Origin: Paenibacillus timonensis
Lineage (GTDB): Bacteria; Bacillota; Bacilli; Paenibacillales; Paenibacillaceae
NCBI RefSeq assembly: GCF_022427145.1
Contig: NZ_JAKSXN010000011.1
Span: forward strand, 32,364 to 96,363
Direction of reading: 5' to 3'
DNA: 64,000 nucleotides
The translations under genes were made by a program, and so were the position numbers. The notes below the pieces were generated by a model. It worked only from the letters and a program-made list of their open reading frames with translations. It was not told the DNA's origin and ran no database searches. Positions 24,878 to 33,761 of the stretch are shown one piece after another. Positions within the stretch are counted from its first letter, which is position 1; every line of letters begins with the position of its first letter.

Positions 24878-25408
24878 ATGAAGGCGGAGGACTATTTGCA
24901 AAGAGCTTACCGAAGCATCTACGAAAACGACTTTGCGCAGGCGCTGTACTGGTTCGAGCAGGCGCTGGACGTTCAGCCGGATCACGCGGACATCCATTAT
25001 CGGTACTCGATCACCTGCGCCCGGAGCGGGCAGCTGGATAAGGCGCTACAACATGCGCGACTGGCAGTAGCCCTGGAGCCGGTGCAGGACGAATATAAAT
25101 TGCATTACGACCGCCTGCAGTCGATGGAACTGACTCAAATGGCCAAACGGCTGGTGGAGACAGCGGGCGGCAAGCGGAAAACCGCGGCCGAGCCGGCATC
25201 CCGCATGCTCAAGCGCGCCGTGGAGCTCGATCCTTTGTCACTGGATGCGCAGGTATGGCTGGCGATCGCCTATGGCGAGATGGAACACTATGAGCTCGCG
25301 CTGCAGGCGGTTCGCGACGCGTCGGCCCTACCTTTGGACGCCGGTGCAGCCAGCCAGCTGAAAGAGATGGAACAGCGGCTGAAGCAACAAATCAAGCAAT
25401 CATCATAG
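24878..25408 (+). CDS. Tetratricopeptide-repeat protein, 176 residues
   Basis: A soluble TPR protein. Two clear repeats lie at about residues 4-70 (YLQRAYRSIYENDFAQALYWFEQALDVQPDHADIHYRYSI and the next LDKALQHARLAVALEP), and a third pair at 108-150 (MLKRAVELDPLSLDAQVWLAIAYGEMEHYELALQAVRDA). AAAGGGGG lies 10 bases before the ATG. It is inserted between ypjD and dapB and is probably in the dapB operon (25 bases upstream). The partner is unknown. Confidence 0.85.
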   Translation: MKAEDYLQRAYRSIYENDFAQALYWFEQALDVQPDHADIHYRYSITCARSGQLDKALQHARLAVALEPVQDEYKLHYDRLQSMELTQMAKRLVETAGGKRKTAAEPASRMLKRAVELDPLSLDAQVWLAIAYGEMEHYELALQAVRDASALPLDAGAASQLKEMEQRLKQQIKQSS

Positions 25409-25430
25409 TAGAGAATGCGAGGAGATCAAG

Positions 25431-26237
25431 ATGTCGGAACCAATCAAAGTAGCCGTGGCGGGCGCCGCCGGCAGAATGGGCAGAGAAGTGGTGAAAATGG
25501 TGCTCCAGGATCCGGAGCTTCAGCTGGTTGCCGCCGTGAATTTGTCGGATGCCGGCCTCGATGCCGGTACGCTGGTCGGCCTTCCGGCTTGCGGCGTGGC
25601 GTTAACCGACGATTTAGAGAAGGCGCTTCGTGAGGCGCGGCCGCGGGTGCTGGTCGACTTCACGACGCCGCAGTCTGCTTACGCCAACACCGAGTTGGCG
25701 ATTCGGCACGGCGTATCGCCGGTCGTCGGCACCACCGGGTTTACGCCGGAGCAAATCGAGGAACTGGACAAGCTGTGCCAAGCTCAAGGGCTTGGCGGGT
25801 TGATCGCGCCGAACTTCTCCATCGGGGCCATTTTGATGATGCGTTTTGCGGCGCAGGCGGCAAAATACTTCCCTCACCTGGAAATCATCGAATACCACGG
25901 CGACCAGAAGCTGGACGCCCCCTCGGGAACGGCGGTGAAGACGGCCGAGCTAATCGCCCAGAACCGGAAGGAGCTGCGCCAGGGGAACCCGAATGAGGAA
26001 GAGACCATCGAGGGAGCCCGCGGCGGTTATTATAACGGATTCCGGATACATAGCGTCCGTTTGCCGGGCGTATTCGCGCAGCAAGAAGTCATTTTCGGCG
26101 GCTTCGGCCAGACGCTCAAAATTCGTCACGATTCCTATGAGCGGGCCGGCTACATGCCGGGAGTCAACCTGGCCATCAAGAAAGTGATCGAGTGTAAAGG
26201 CATGATTTACGGGTTCGACCATTTCATGGATGAATAA
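25431..26237 (+). CDS. dapB: 4-hydroxy-tetrahydrodipicolinate reductase
   Basis: DapB reduces HTPA to tetrahydrodipicolinate in lysine and meso-diaminopimelate synthesis, feeding cell-wall and spore dipicolinate pathways. The 268-residue enzyme shows the Rossmann [30 protein letters not shown], the NFSIGA strand, and the catalytic [15 protein letters not shown], with His and Lys in place. GAGGAG lies 8 bases before the ATG. mgsA follows after 14 bases, as in B. subtilis. Confidence 0.97.
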   Translation: MSEPIKVAVAGAAGRMGREVVKMVLQDPELQLVAAVNLSDAGLDAGTLVGLPACGVALTDDLEKALREARPRVLVDFTTPQSAYANTELAIRHGVSPVVGTTGFTPEQIEELDKLCQAQGLGGLIAPNFSIGAILMMRFAAQAAKYFPHLEIIEYHGDQKLDAPSGTAVKTAELIAQNRKELRQGNPNEEETIEGARGGYYNGFRIHSVRLPGVFAQQEVIFGGFGQTLKIRHDSYERAGYMPGVNLAIKKVIECKGMIYGFDHFMDE

Positions 26238-26251
26238 AGGGGATAAGGCAT

Positions 26252-26674
26252 ATGTTAAACATCGCATTTATTGCTCATGATCGCAAGAAAGAGGATATTG
26301 TCAATTTCGCCATCGCCTACGAACATGTTTTTAAAGATAAACGGCTCTATTCCACGGGAACGACCGGGCAGCAGATCATGGAGAATACTTCGCTGAAAAT
26401 CCACCGATTCCTGTCGGGCCCGCTGGGCGGGGACCAACAGATCGGCGCGCTGATTGCCCAGAACGAGATGGACCTGGTCATTTTCCTGCGTGACCCGCTG
26501 ATGGCCCAGCCCCATGAACCGGATATCACTGCGTTACTGCGCTTGTGCGACGTGCACGGCATCCCGGTAGCCACCAATATGGCGACCGCGGAAATTCTGG
26601 TCCGCGCCTTGGATCGCGGCGATTTCGGCTGGCGTGAGCTGGTGGAGTTTCACAAGCCGGGGTTGACGAAATGA
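26252..26674 (+). CDS. mgsA: Methylglyoxal synthase
   Basis: MgsA turns dihydroxyacetone phosphate into methylglyoxal, an overflow route when phosphate is short. The 140-residue protein shows [22 protein letters not shown], the [11 protein letters not shown] motif with catalytic Asp61, and [15 protein letters not shown]. Bacillithiol made by the next two genes is known to take part in methylglyoxal detoxification in Bacillus, so the neighbourhood makes chemical sense. The stop overlaps the start of bshB1 by four bases (ATGA). Confidence 0.96.
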   Translation: MLNIAFIAHDRKKEDIVNFAIAYEHVFKDKRLYSTGTTGQQIMENTSLKIHRFLSGPLGGDQQIGALIAQNEMDLVIFLRDPLMAQPHEPDITALLRLCDVHGIPVATNMATAEILVRALDRGDFGWRELVEFHKPGLTK

Positions 26675-27384
26675 GCGAACAGCTGGATATCTTGATCTTC
26701 GGGGCGCATGCGGACGATGCCGAGATCGGCATGGCCGGCACGATCGCCAAGCATACGGCTGCGGGCTACCGCGTCGGCATCTGCGACTTGACCGAAGCCG
26801 AGCTGTCCTCCAACGGCAATCCCGTCCTGCGGAAGCAGGAAGCCGGAGCAGCGTCCGAAGTGCTGGGATTGGCGGCGCGCGTAAATTTGGGATTGCCTGA
26901 CCGCGGGTTAACCGGGACGGCGGAACAACTGGCTGCCGTAACCGAAGTCATCCGCCGGTTTGCGCCACGGCTCGTGTTTGCCCCGTATTGGGAGGATCGC
27001 CATCCCGACCATATCGATTGCAGCAGGCTGGTGGAGGCTGCGGTATTTAATGCCAAGCTGCGCCGGTATCTGCCGGACAAGCCGGCGGTGCCTGCGCCCG
27101 AGCTTTATTTTTATTTCATCAATGATTGGAAAACGCCGGATTTGATCGTCGACGTGAGCGCGGTTTACGAGCAAAAAGAGCAGGCGCTGCGGTGCTACCG
27201 TTCCCAGTTCGAGGCGGGTTCGCCGGGCGAAGACGTCGCCTTGACCCCGCTAAACCAGGGGTATGTGGAGCGCGTAAAAGCCCGGGATTCCCTGATTGGA
27301 CAACGTTCGCTGATTCCGTTCGCGGAAGGCTTTATGACGAAAACGGCTTATCCGGTAAATCTATTCGGCTCCCTGCGCACATAA
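26671..27384 (+). CDS. bshB1: Bacillithiol synthesis deacetylase BshB1
   Basis: BshB1 removes the acetyl group from GlcNAc-malate, the second step of bacillithiol synthesis. The 237-residue LmbE/PIG-L family zinc enzyme shows the metal motif [19 protein letters not shown] (about residues 10-28) and the second ligand [16 protein letters not shown] (about 111-126). It is translationally coupled to mgsA by overlap and stands 39 bases before bshA, the first enzyme of the pathway. Confidence 0.95.
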   Translation: MSEQLDILIFGAHADDAEIGMAGTIAKHTAAGYRVGICDLTEAELSSNGNPVLRKQEAGAASEVLGLAARVNLGLPDRGLTGTAEQLAAVTEVIRRFAPRLVFAPYWEDRHPDHIDCSRLVEAAVFNAKLRRYLPDKPAVPAPELYFYFINDWKTPDLIVDVSAVYEQKEQALRCYRSQFEAGSPGEDVALTPLNQGYVERVKARDSLIGQRSLIPFAEGFMTKTAYPVNLFGSLRT

Positions 27385-27423
27385 GCTGGAAGAGGGAATA
27401 ACAACAAAGGAGGCCCCCACCAT

Positions 27424-28584
27424 ATGGAACCATTTTTGAAAATCGGCATCACCTGTTACCCATCCTTGGGCGGTTCGGGGGTTGTGGCCACCGAGCTGGG
27501 AAAATTGCTGGCGGAAAAGGGCCACGAAGTCCATTTTATCTCGCATAGCGTTCCTTTTCGCTTAGGGAGTTACCATAAGAATATTTTTTATCATGAGGTT
27601 GAGGTCAGCGATTATTACGTCTTCCGTTATCCTCCCTACGATTTATCACTGGCGACCAAAATGGCTACGGTTGCCAAAACGCAAGGCCTGGATATTCTCC
27701 ACGTCCATTATGCGGTGCCGCACGCCGTTTGCGCGTTCCTCGCCAAACAGATGGTCGGCGATTCGTTAAAGGTCGTGACGACGCTGCATGGAACGGACAT
27801 TACGGTATTGGCGCAGGACGAATCGCTGAAGGATTTGATCCGGCTAGCCATCAACGAAAGCGATGCGGTGACCTCCGTCTCGCGCGATTTGATGCGGGAA
27901 ACCCGGGAAGTGCTGGACATCACCCGGGATATCGACTTGACGTATAATTTCGTCGACGAGCGGGTGTATTATCCGCGGGACGCGAAGAGCTGCCGAATGG
28001 ATTTTGCCGCGCCGGGAGAGAAAGTGCTGATGCACGTCTCCAATTTCCGGCCGGTGAAACGGGTCAGCGATGTCGTCGACATTTTTCATCAAGTGAACGA
28101 GCAGGTTCCGTCCCAACTGCTATTTGTGGGTGAAGGACCGGAGCTGCCGAAGATCCAATGCAAAATCAAGGACCTGGGCCTAGCCGACCGGGTGCATTTC
28201 CTCGGCAAGCAGGATGATATCGCCCATGTCATTTCGATGGCTGACGTTTTGCTGCTCCCGTCGGAGAAAGAAAGCTTCGGCCTGGTCGCCCTGGAAGCGA
28301 TGGCCTGCGGCGTACCGACGGTCGGCTCGATCGCCGGCGGGATTCCGGAGCTGGTGAAGCACGGGGAGACCGGGTTCTTGGCGCCGATCGGCGATACGAA
28401 ACAGATGGCGGAGCATTGCATTACGCTGCTGCAGAACTCGGAGCTGGCGGAGCGGATGCGCGAAGCTTGCCTGAATCGGGCGAAAACCGAATTCAGCAGC
28501 GAGATGACGACGGCGGCTTACGAAGAGATTTATTACCGCGTGCTGAATCGCCAGCTGCCGACGTTGAATCCGGCTTGCAGCTGA
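27424..28584 (+). CDS. bshA: N-acetyl-alpha-D-glucosaminyl L-malate synthase BshA
   Basis: BshA joins UDP-GlcNAc and L-malate as the first step in bacillithiol synthesis. The 386-residue GT4 glycosyltransferase shows YPSLGGSGVVATELGKLLAEKGHEVHFI at the start, HVHYAVPHA, TLHGTDITVL, and the donor-site LLPSEKESFGLVALEAMACGVPTVGS with the EX7E pattern near residue 280. AAGGAGG lies 11 bases before the ATG. It ends the dapB-mgsA-bshB1-bshA run. Confidence 0.96.
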   Translation: MEPFLKIGITCYPSLGGSGVVATELGKLLAEKGHEVHFISHSVPFRLGSYHKNIFYHEVEVSDYYVFRYPPYDLSLATKMATVAKTQGLDILHVHYAVPHAVCAFLAKQMVGDSLKVVTTLHGTDITVLAQDESLKDLIRLAINESDAVTSVSRDLMRETREVLDITRDIDLTYNFVDERVYYPRDAKSCRMDFAAPGEKVLMHVSNFRPVKRVSDVVDIFHQVNEQVPSQLLFVGEGPELPKIQCKIKDLGLADRVHFLGKQDDIAHVISMADVLLLPSEKESFGLVALEAMACGVPTVGSIAGGIPELVKHGETGFLAPIGDTKQMAEHCITLLQNSELAERMREACLNRAKTEFSSEMTTAAYEEIYYRVLNRQLPTLNPACS

Positions 28585-28696
28585 ACTTAGCCGGCAAGCG
28601 GGCAAGGGAATCCAAAGGTGGAATCGGCGCAGGGCTGGGTGCCCTGCGCTTGCTGTGCCATGCCATTTCGATAGGTTTAACATCAATGGAAGGGAG

Positions 28697-30148
28697 GTGT
28701 CCGCAATCGAAACGAATCGTTGGAGTCAGGTCGACCCCCTGATGCTGGTTCAGGGGGAAAACGTGCTGCGCGTATTGCGCGATGGCGGGCACCGGGCATT
28801 TTTTGTCGGGGGCTGCGTTCGCGACGAACTGATGGGACGCCCGGTCCACGACATGGATATCGCCACCTCGGCCAAACCGGGCGAGGTCGTTCGGCTGTTT
28901 GACCGGACGGTACCGACGGGAATTCAACACGGTACGGTGACGGTGCTGATGGAGGGCCATGCGTTCGAGGTGACGACGTTCCGTAAGGAGTCGGACTATG
29001 CGGATCACCGTCGACCGGGTTCGGTGGAGTTCGTGGATGCGGTGTCGGAGGATTTGCGGCGACGCGATTTTACGATGAACGCCATCGCTCGGGGGCTAAA
29101 TGGGGAGCTGATTGACCCGTATGGCGGCCGGATGGATATCGAGCGTGGACTTATCCGCTGCGTTGGCGTCGCCGAAGAACGTTTCGAGGAGGATGCCCTG
29201 CGCATGATGCGAGCGGTCCGGTTCGCCTCGACGTTTGGCTTCCGCCCGGTCAAAAGCTTATGGAAGGCATTGATTGCCGGCAAAGACAAGCTCGGTTATA
29301 TCGCGACGGAGCGCGTGCGCATGGAGCTGGAGAAGATCGTGCTGGGCCCGGACCCGCTCCGCGGGCTGGCCCTGCTGGAGCGCAGCGGGCTGCTGCGGCA
29401 TGCGAAGGCAGCGCAGGAGTCGGGGGCTGCGGGGGCAGAGGCAGGCAGGCCAACCGGGGCCGGAGGCGATGCTCCCGGTGAAGGCGGCGCGGCTCCCGCG
29501 GCGGGGGCGCCTGGCGCCGAAGCGGCGTTGACGCGGCGCTTGCTGCACCGCGAGCCGCCGCGCCGCGCGCTGCTTGCCGCGCTGCCGCTGCTGGAGCCGG
29601 CGCCGCCGGCGCTGCGCTGGTCGCTGCTGCTGCAAGCCCTGGGCGCCCCGGGCGAGGCGGCTTCCCCGCTGCTCAAAAGCTGGACGTTCCCGAACCAGAC
29701 CGCTCAGGAAGCGGCTGGGCTCGTCCGCTTTGACGAAGCATGGGAAGCCGTCCAAGCCGGGGCGCCGGGCGAGCGTGAGCAGCGGCGCGGCTGGATCGGC
29801 CTGCAGGTCGCGTTCGGCCGCGAGACCGCCGGGCTGTGGCTGCGCCGTCAGCAGGCGGTGCTGCAGGCGACCGGAGGCGACGACGCGGAGCGGCAGGCCG
29901 GCCAAGCGATGTTGGCCAACGCGTCCCGTTGGTACCGCGAGGTGCAAGTACATACGCTGAAGGAGCTGGCCGTCAGCGGCGGCGAAGTGTTGCAAGCGGC
30001 CGGCCGCAAAGGCGGCCCCTGGCTTAGCGAGCTGATGAGGGAGCTGCTGCTTGCGGCAGCCTCGGGCGAGCTGCCGAACGACCGGCGGTCCCTTCTGGAA
30101 CATGTGGAAACGGTGGTGAAGGAAGATGGAAGCAAACCGATTGATTGA
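28697..30148 (+). CDS. cca: CCA tRNA nucleotidyltransferase with low-complexity insertion; start codon uncertain
   Basis: The enzyme adds or repairs the 3'-CCA end of tRNAs. The head shows FFVGGCVRDELMGRPVHDMDIATSA with the catalytic DxD, then RRRDFTMNAIARGLNG and FEEDALRMMRAVRFASTFGF. At about 29400-29540 an Ala/Gly/Pro-rich, very GC-rich insertion interrupts the helical body, making the protein about 480 residues against roughly 400 in Bacillus. Start choice is odd: GTG at 28697 is part of the GGGAGGTG ribosome binding site itself, while the codon at the ideal 8-base spacing is ATC at 28706; the next ATG is 28742. It overlaps birA by 23 bases. Confidence 0.93.
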   Translation: MSAIETNRWSQVDPLMLVQGENVLRVLRDGGHRAFFVGGCVRDELMGRPVHDMDIATSAKPGEVVRLFDRTVPTGIQHGTVTVLMEGHAFEVTTFRKESDYADHRRPGSVEFVDAVSEDLRRRDFTMNAIARGLNGELIDPYGGRMDIERGLIRCVGVAEERFEEDALRMMRAVRFASTFGFRPVKSLWKALIAGKDKLGYIATERVRMELEKIVLGPDPLRGLALLERSGLLRHAKAAQESGAAGAEAGRPTGAGGDAPGEGGAAPAAGAPGAEAALTRRLLHREPPRRALLAALPLLEPAPPALRWSLLLQALGAPGEAASPLLKSWTFPNQTAQEAAGLVRFDEAWEAVQAGAPGEREQRRGWIGLQVAFGRETAGLWLRRQQAVLQATGGDDAERQAGQAMLANASRWYREVQVHTLKELAVSGGEVLQAAGRKGGPWLSELMRELLLAAASGELPNDRRSLLEHVETVVKEDGSKPID

Positions 30149-31106
30149 CATGCTCCTGGAGCATCCGGGGCAATATATATCCGGTGAGGAGCTCAGCCGC
30201 CGACTATCGATCAGCCGGACGGCGGTGTGGAAGCAAATCGCCAAGCTGCGCGAGGAAGGTTACGAATTCGAATCGGCCCCCCGGCGGGGCTATCGGCTTA
30301 CTCGTCAGCCGGACAAGCTGAGCCAAACCGGACTGTTGCATGCGTTGCAAGGGAACCGGGTACTCGGATTAAAACTTAAGTTGCTCGAATCGACTCCCTC
30401 CACGCAGGAAGAAGTACGCAAGCTGGCGGAAAAAGGTGCACCGCACGGCACGTTGGTGCTCGCCGAAGAGCAGACGGCCGGGCGCGGACGACAAGGCCGG
30501 CGTTGGTATTCGCCGCCCGGCAAAGGCATCTGGATGAGTCTTTTGCTGCGGCCGGAACGGCAGCCTTTGTCGATTGCCCCGCAGCTGACGTTGCTTGTTG
30601 CGGTTGCGGTGTGCCGCGCCATACGTAAAGTCGCCGGAGTGAATGCCGGGATCAAGTGGCCTAATGATATCTTGGTTAGCGGGCGGAAGCTCTGCGGAAT
30701 TCTCGTCGAATCCGTTGCCGAAGACGAATTGATTCGGTATGCGATTGCCGGGATCGGGATCGACGTGAACTTGGAGGAGCGGGACATCCCACAGGAGCTG
30801 AAGCCGGTCGCCACTTCGCTCTCGCTTGCAAGCGGGCGCCGGATCGACCGGATTGCGCTCATCGGTGCCGTCTTGAACGAGATGGAACAGCTATACGAAT
30901 TGTACACGCAAGAAGGTTTTGGACCGGTGGGTCACTTGTGGGAGGCGTTGTCGGTTACGTTGGGCCGAGAAATCGCCGTTCATACACCAAACGGGGTATT
31001 AAAAGGGACGGCCACCGGATTGGATTCCAGCGGTGCGTTATTGCTACTGGATCAGGATGGCAAACATTTCACGATTTTCTCTGGAGAAGTACAACTTGGC
31101 GGATGA
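30126..31106 (+). CDS. birA: Bifunctional biotin ligase / biotin operon repressor
   Basis: BirA activates biotin to biotinyl-AMP and transfers it to acetyl-CoA and pyruvate carboxylases, and represses biotin genes. The 326-residue protein has an N-terminal winged helix (GEELSRRLSISRTAVWKQIAKLREEGYEFES, residues 20-50), the ligase core with STQEEVRKLAEKGAPHGTLVLAEEQTAGRGRQGRRWYSPPGKGIWMSL, the KWPNDILV strand, and an SH3-like C-terminal domain. The ATG overlaps the end of cca, as is usual in this gene block. Confidence 0.96.
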   Translation: MEANRLIDMLLEHPGQYISGEELSRRLSISRTAVWKQIAKLREEGYEFESAPRRGYRLTRQPDKLSQTGLLHALQGNRVLGLKLKLLESTPSTQEEVRKLAEKGAPHGTLVLAEEQTAGRGRQGRRWYSPPGKGIWMSLLLRPERQPLSIAPQLTLLVAVAVCRAIRKVAGVNAGIKWPNDILVSGRKLCGILVESVAEDELIRYAIAGIGIDVNLEERDIPQELKPVATSLSLASGRRIDRIALIGAVLNEMEQLYELYTQEGFGPVGHLWEALSVTLGREIAVHTPNGVLKGTATGLDSSGALLLLDQDGKHFTIFSGEVQLGG

Positions 31107-31122
31107 AAAAGTGAACATAATT

Positions 31123-31131
31123 TGTTATACT
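31123..31131 (+). promoter_or_regulatory. Extended -10 promoter of panBCD leader
   Basis: TGTTATACT is an extended -10 (TGN-TATACT); the -35 is weak (ATGAAA at 31103-31108, 17-base spacer). It overlaps the end of the birA coding region by its -35. Confidence 0.55.
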
Positions 31132-31137
31132 GAGCAC

Positions 31138-31351
31138 AGGAGGCGGTATCGGCATCGTTCCGAACGGCACTCCGGGCGCTCGTCGGAGGTAGGAAAGCAA
31201 AGTTCGCCAAGTCGGTTGACTTGCTGAACAATCACCATCAAGTTGCGTTGGATTCTGCTCTGAGCCGTAAGAAGGACCGAGACAGAAGAACGAGGAATGG
31301 ACTCTTCTTTGGACTTCGGACCTTTTTAGTGCCAAACTAAAAGGTTTTTTT
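31138..31351 (+). promoter_or_regulatory. Structured leader RNA with antiterminator/terminator before panB
   Basis: About 215 transcribed bases carry several hairpins: CTCCG/CGGAG (31170-31188), and GTTC plus CAAGTC-GGTT-GACTTG plus GAAC (31202-31229). A long helix AAGG-A-CCGA with AGAAG (31272-31288) pairs with CTTCT and TCGG-A-CCTT (31304-31324). Its last CCTT is also the 5' arm of an intrinsic terminator (31320-31351), so the two structures exclude each other, as in a riboswitch or attenuator. The A-A mismatch recalls the bulged A residues of the known 'pan' RNA motif found before panB in Firmicutes, but I cannot confirm membership. No T-box, SAM, lysine or TPP signature is present. Confidence 0.6.
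31320..31351 (+). terminator. Attenuator terminator before panB
   Basis: ACCTTTTTAGT pairs with ACTAAAAGGT (one bulged T), followed by seven T; it ends 55 bases before the panB start. Confidence 0.88.
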
Positions 31352-31406
31352 GTTGTGCGCGTTTTTTTAAGGCTCGCGCATCCTTAAACCGAAGGAGATG
31401 GAACAA

Positions 31407-32285
31407 ATGGCAGGTAAACAAGCTCTGAATATCGTAAAAATGAAAAAAATGAAGCAAGACGGCATCCCGTTGGCCATGATCACCGCATACGACTATCCGT
31501 CGGCCCAGTTGGCCGAGGAAGCGGGTGCGGATCTGCTGCTGGTCGGCGACTCCCTGGGGAACGTGGTCCTTGGGTACGATTCGACGATTCCCGTGACGCT
31601 AGACGATATGGTGTATCATTCCCGGTCGGTCGCACGCGGAGCCCAGCACACCTTCATCGTCACCGACATGCCGTTTATGACTTATCACGGAAGTATCGAT
31701 GAAACGCTGCGGAACGTCCGCCGCTTGATGCAGGAAGGCCATGCCCATGCCGTCAAAATGGAAGGCGGCGCGGAGATTGCCGGAGCCGTGCAGGCGATTG
31801 TGCAAGCGGGAGTCCCCGTACTGGGACACATCGGTTTGACGCCCCAGTCCGTCAATCAAATCGGCGGGTACCGGGTGCAAGGCAAAGACGCTGCGGATGC
31901 TAAGCGGTTGATGGAGGATGCCAAAGCGTTGGAACGCGCCGGAGCCTTTGGCGTCGTGCTGGAGCTGGTCACCGAAGAGGTGGCGACGGCGATTTCCCGG
32001 GAGCTGAGCATCCCGACCATCGGTATCGGGGCAGGGCGCGGTTGCGACGGTCAGGTGCTGGTGTACCATGACGTCTTGAAATATACCGCGGATTACCGGG
32101 ACAAACGATTCGTCAAAACGTATGCTGACCTCGGTGCGCAGGTGCGCCGCGGCATTTCGGAATACGTCGCCGACGTCAAAAACCGCTCGTTCCCGGCGGA
32201 AGAACATGTCTTCCGTGCGGATCAAGGCGTTCAGGAATCGCTGGGTACGCTGTACGGTACAGGAAAGGTGGAAGTCCGGTCATGA
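31407..32285 (+). CDS. panB: 3-methyl-2-oxobutanoate hydroxymethyltransferase
   Basis: PanB transfers a one-carbon unit from methylene-tetrahydrofolate to ketoisovalerate to give ketopantoate, the first committed step to pantothenate and CoA. The 292-residue TIM-barrel shows MITAYDYPSAQLAEEAGADLLLVGDSLGNVVLGYDSTIPVTLDDM (residues 20-65), VKMEGGAEIAGAV, GHIGLTPQSVNQIGGYRVQGK and the GIGAGRGCDGQVLV loop. The start at 31407 is 9 bases after AAGGAG; the ATG at 31398 abuts it. The stop overlaps panC by four bases. The structured leader probably controls the operon. Confidence 0.97.
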   Translation: MAGKQALNIVKMKKMKQDGIPLAMITAYDYPSAQLAEEAGADLLLVGDSLGNVVLGYDSTIPVTLDDMVYHSRSVARGAQHTFIVTDMPFMTYHGSIDETLRNVRRLMQEGHAHAVKMEGGAEIAGAVQAIVQAGVPVLGHIGLTPQSVNQIGGYRVQGKDAADAKRLMEDAKALERAGAFGVVLELVTEEVATAISRELSIPTIGIGAGRGCDGQVLVYHDVLKYTADYRDKRFVKTYADLGAQVRRGISEYVADVKNRSFPAEEHVFRADQGVQESLGTLYGTGKVEVRS

Positions 32286-33184
32286 TGACCTTTACGAATA
32301 TACGCCCGCTTCGTGAACAGCTGAAGGAAGCTCGTTTCACGGCAGCAAGAAATGGAAAACCAATCAAAATCGCCCTCGTACCAACGATGGGATTTTTGCA
32401 CGAAGGTCATGCCAGCCTGCTGCGCAAAGCGCGGGCGGAAAACGATCTAGTGGTGCTGAGCATATTCGTCAACCCGATCCAATTCGGGCCAAACGAGGAT
32501 TTTGAACGATATCCCCGCGATCCTGAGAAAGACCTGGCCTTGGCCGAGCGGGAGGGCGTCGATTACGTCTTTCTGCCCAGCGTTGAGGAGATGTATCCGC
32601 AGCCGACGCGAACGAATATCAAGGTCGCCGGTTTGACGGACGTCTTGTGCGGGGCATCGCGGCCGGGTCATTTTGACGGCGTTACGACCGTCGTCGGCAA
32701 GCTGCTGCATATCGTGCAGCCGGACCGGGCTTATTTCGGGCAAAAGGATGCCCAGCAGGTGGCGGTCATCGCGCAGATGGTGTTGGACTTGAATTTTGAC
32801 GTTGAAATTATTCCTTGTCCGATCGTGCGTGAGGCCGATGGCCTTGCACTTAGCTCCCGCAACGTCTACTTGAGTGCGGAAGAGCGGCAGGCCGCACTTG
32901 TCCTGTCGCGCAGTTTGCTAGCGGCTCAGGCGAAGGCGAATACGGAAGCAAACGTGACCGCTGGAGAGGTGCTTGCCGAACTGCGTGATGCGATCGGCGC
33001 CGAACCTCTGGCCGTGATCGATTACGTGGAGATCGCCGATTTTCCGGGACTGTCCCCGCTGGCTGGCGAAGATCGGCTCGACGTTGCCGGACGCCGGAGC
33101 GACGTGCTGATCGCCGTTGCGGTGAAATTCGGCAACACCCGTCTGATCGATAACGTTATCTTAACGAAGAAGGTGAACGACTGA
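32282..33184 (+). CDS. panC: Pantothenate synthetase
   Basis: PanC condenses pantoate with beta-alanine using ATP. The 300-residue nucleotidyl-transferase-fold enzyme shows the HIGH-type motif [14 protein letters not shown] (about residues 36-49), [20 protein letters not shown], the [13 protein letters not shown] segment and [14 protein letters not shown] (KMSKS-type region). ATG overlaps the end of panB and its TGA overlaps the panD start (TGATG), so the three are translationally coupled. Confidence 0.97.
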   Translation: MMTFTNIRPLREQLKEARFTAARNGKPIKIALVPTMGFLHEGHASLLRKARAENDLVVLSIFVNPIQFGPNEDFERYPRDPEKDLALAEREGVDYVFLPSVEEMYPQPTRTNIKVAGLTDVLCGASRPGHFDGVTTVVGKLLHIVQPDRAYFGQKDAQQVAVIAQMVLDLNFDVEIIPCPIVREADGLALSSRNVYLSAEERQAALVLSRSLLAAQAKANTEANVTAGEVLAELRDAIGAEPLAVIDYVEIADFPGLSPLAGEDRLDVAGRRSDVLIAVAVKFGNTRLIDNVILTKKVND

Positions 33185-33567
33185 TGTATAGAACGATGAT
33201 GAAATCGAAGATCCACCGGGCGACGGTGACGGAAGCGAATTTGAATTATGTCGGCAGCATCACGATCGATGAGGATTTGATGGAAGCTTCCGATCTGTTG
33301 GAGAACGAGAAGGTCCAAATCGTAAACAATAATAACGGTGCTCGCCTGGAGACTTACGTGATTCCGGGGCCTCGCGGCAGCGGCGTCATTTGCCTAAACG
33401 GCGCGGCAGCACGCCTTGTGCAGCCGGGCGATAGCGTCATCATCATTTCTTATGCGCAGCTGTCGGCGGAAGAGGTTCGCAGCCATAAACCAACGGTCGT
33501 GTTCGTCGACGAGAACAACAAGCCGGTGGAGAAGGCGCACCAAGAACTCCACGCCATGATCCGCTAA
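33184..33567 (+). CDS. panD: Aspartate 1-decarboxylase proenzyme
   Basis: PanD makes beta-alanine from aspartate for PanC. The 127-residue proenzyme has the self-cleavage site Gly24-Ser25 in NYVGSITID, where Ser25 becomes the pyruvoyl group, and the substrate-site residues [26 protein letters not shown] and [19 protein letters not shown]. Length and motifs are complete. It is the last gene of panBCD; a repeat element that can form hairpins begins 7 bases after the stop and may serve as transcription end. Confidence 0.97.
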   Translation: MYRTMMKSKIHRATVTEANLNYVGSITIDEDLMEASDLLENEKVQIVNNNNGARLETYVIPGPRGSGVICLNGAAARLVQPGDSVIIISYAQLSAEEVRSHKPTVVFVDENNKPVEKAHQELHAMIR

Positions 33568-33573
33568 GTATTA

Positions 33574-33752
33574 AGGTAGTTCATAAAGCCATCTTCAGAT
33601 CACGAAGCGGACACAGGGATGGGGGCTCGGCGTCGAATCTTGAATTCAGCCGGGCCCTCCGTGTGCTCACGTAGCCTCCAGCTACGCTGCGCTACTCGGT
33701 CCCTAGCTTCATCCAACCTTCTTGGTGCTCCGAACCTGCCTTTTTGAACCTT
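33574..33752. repeat. Full-length dispersed element with inverted ends, about 180 bp
   Basis: The element begins GGTAGTTCATAAAGCC and ends GCCTTTTTGAACC; the ends are imperfect inverted repeats. Inside are two hairpins: GGCTCGGC/GCCGGGCC around a GTCGAATCTTGAATTCA loop, and GTAGC-CTCCA-GCTAC. It has no open frame. A second copy lacking the 3' part follows at 33762 and a diverged copy lies at 2843. The shape is that of a miniature inverted-repeat element or a REP-like hairpin family. Confidence 0.75.
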
Positions 33753-33761
33753 CATTGGAAG

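Noticed and set aside
29258..30244. 328-residue minus-strand frame opposite cca and birA
   Set aside because: A shadow frame caused by the GC-rich codons of cca; its product is compositionally biased and has no domain.
31138..31351. T-box, TPP, SAM or lysine riboswitch as identity of the panB leader
   Set aside because: None of their invariant cores (for example the T-box TGGNACCGCG or the THI core) is present.
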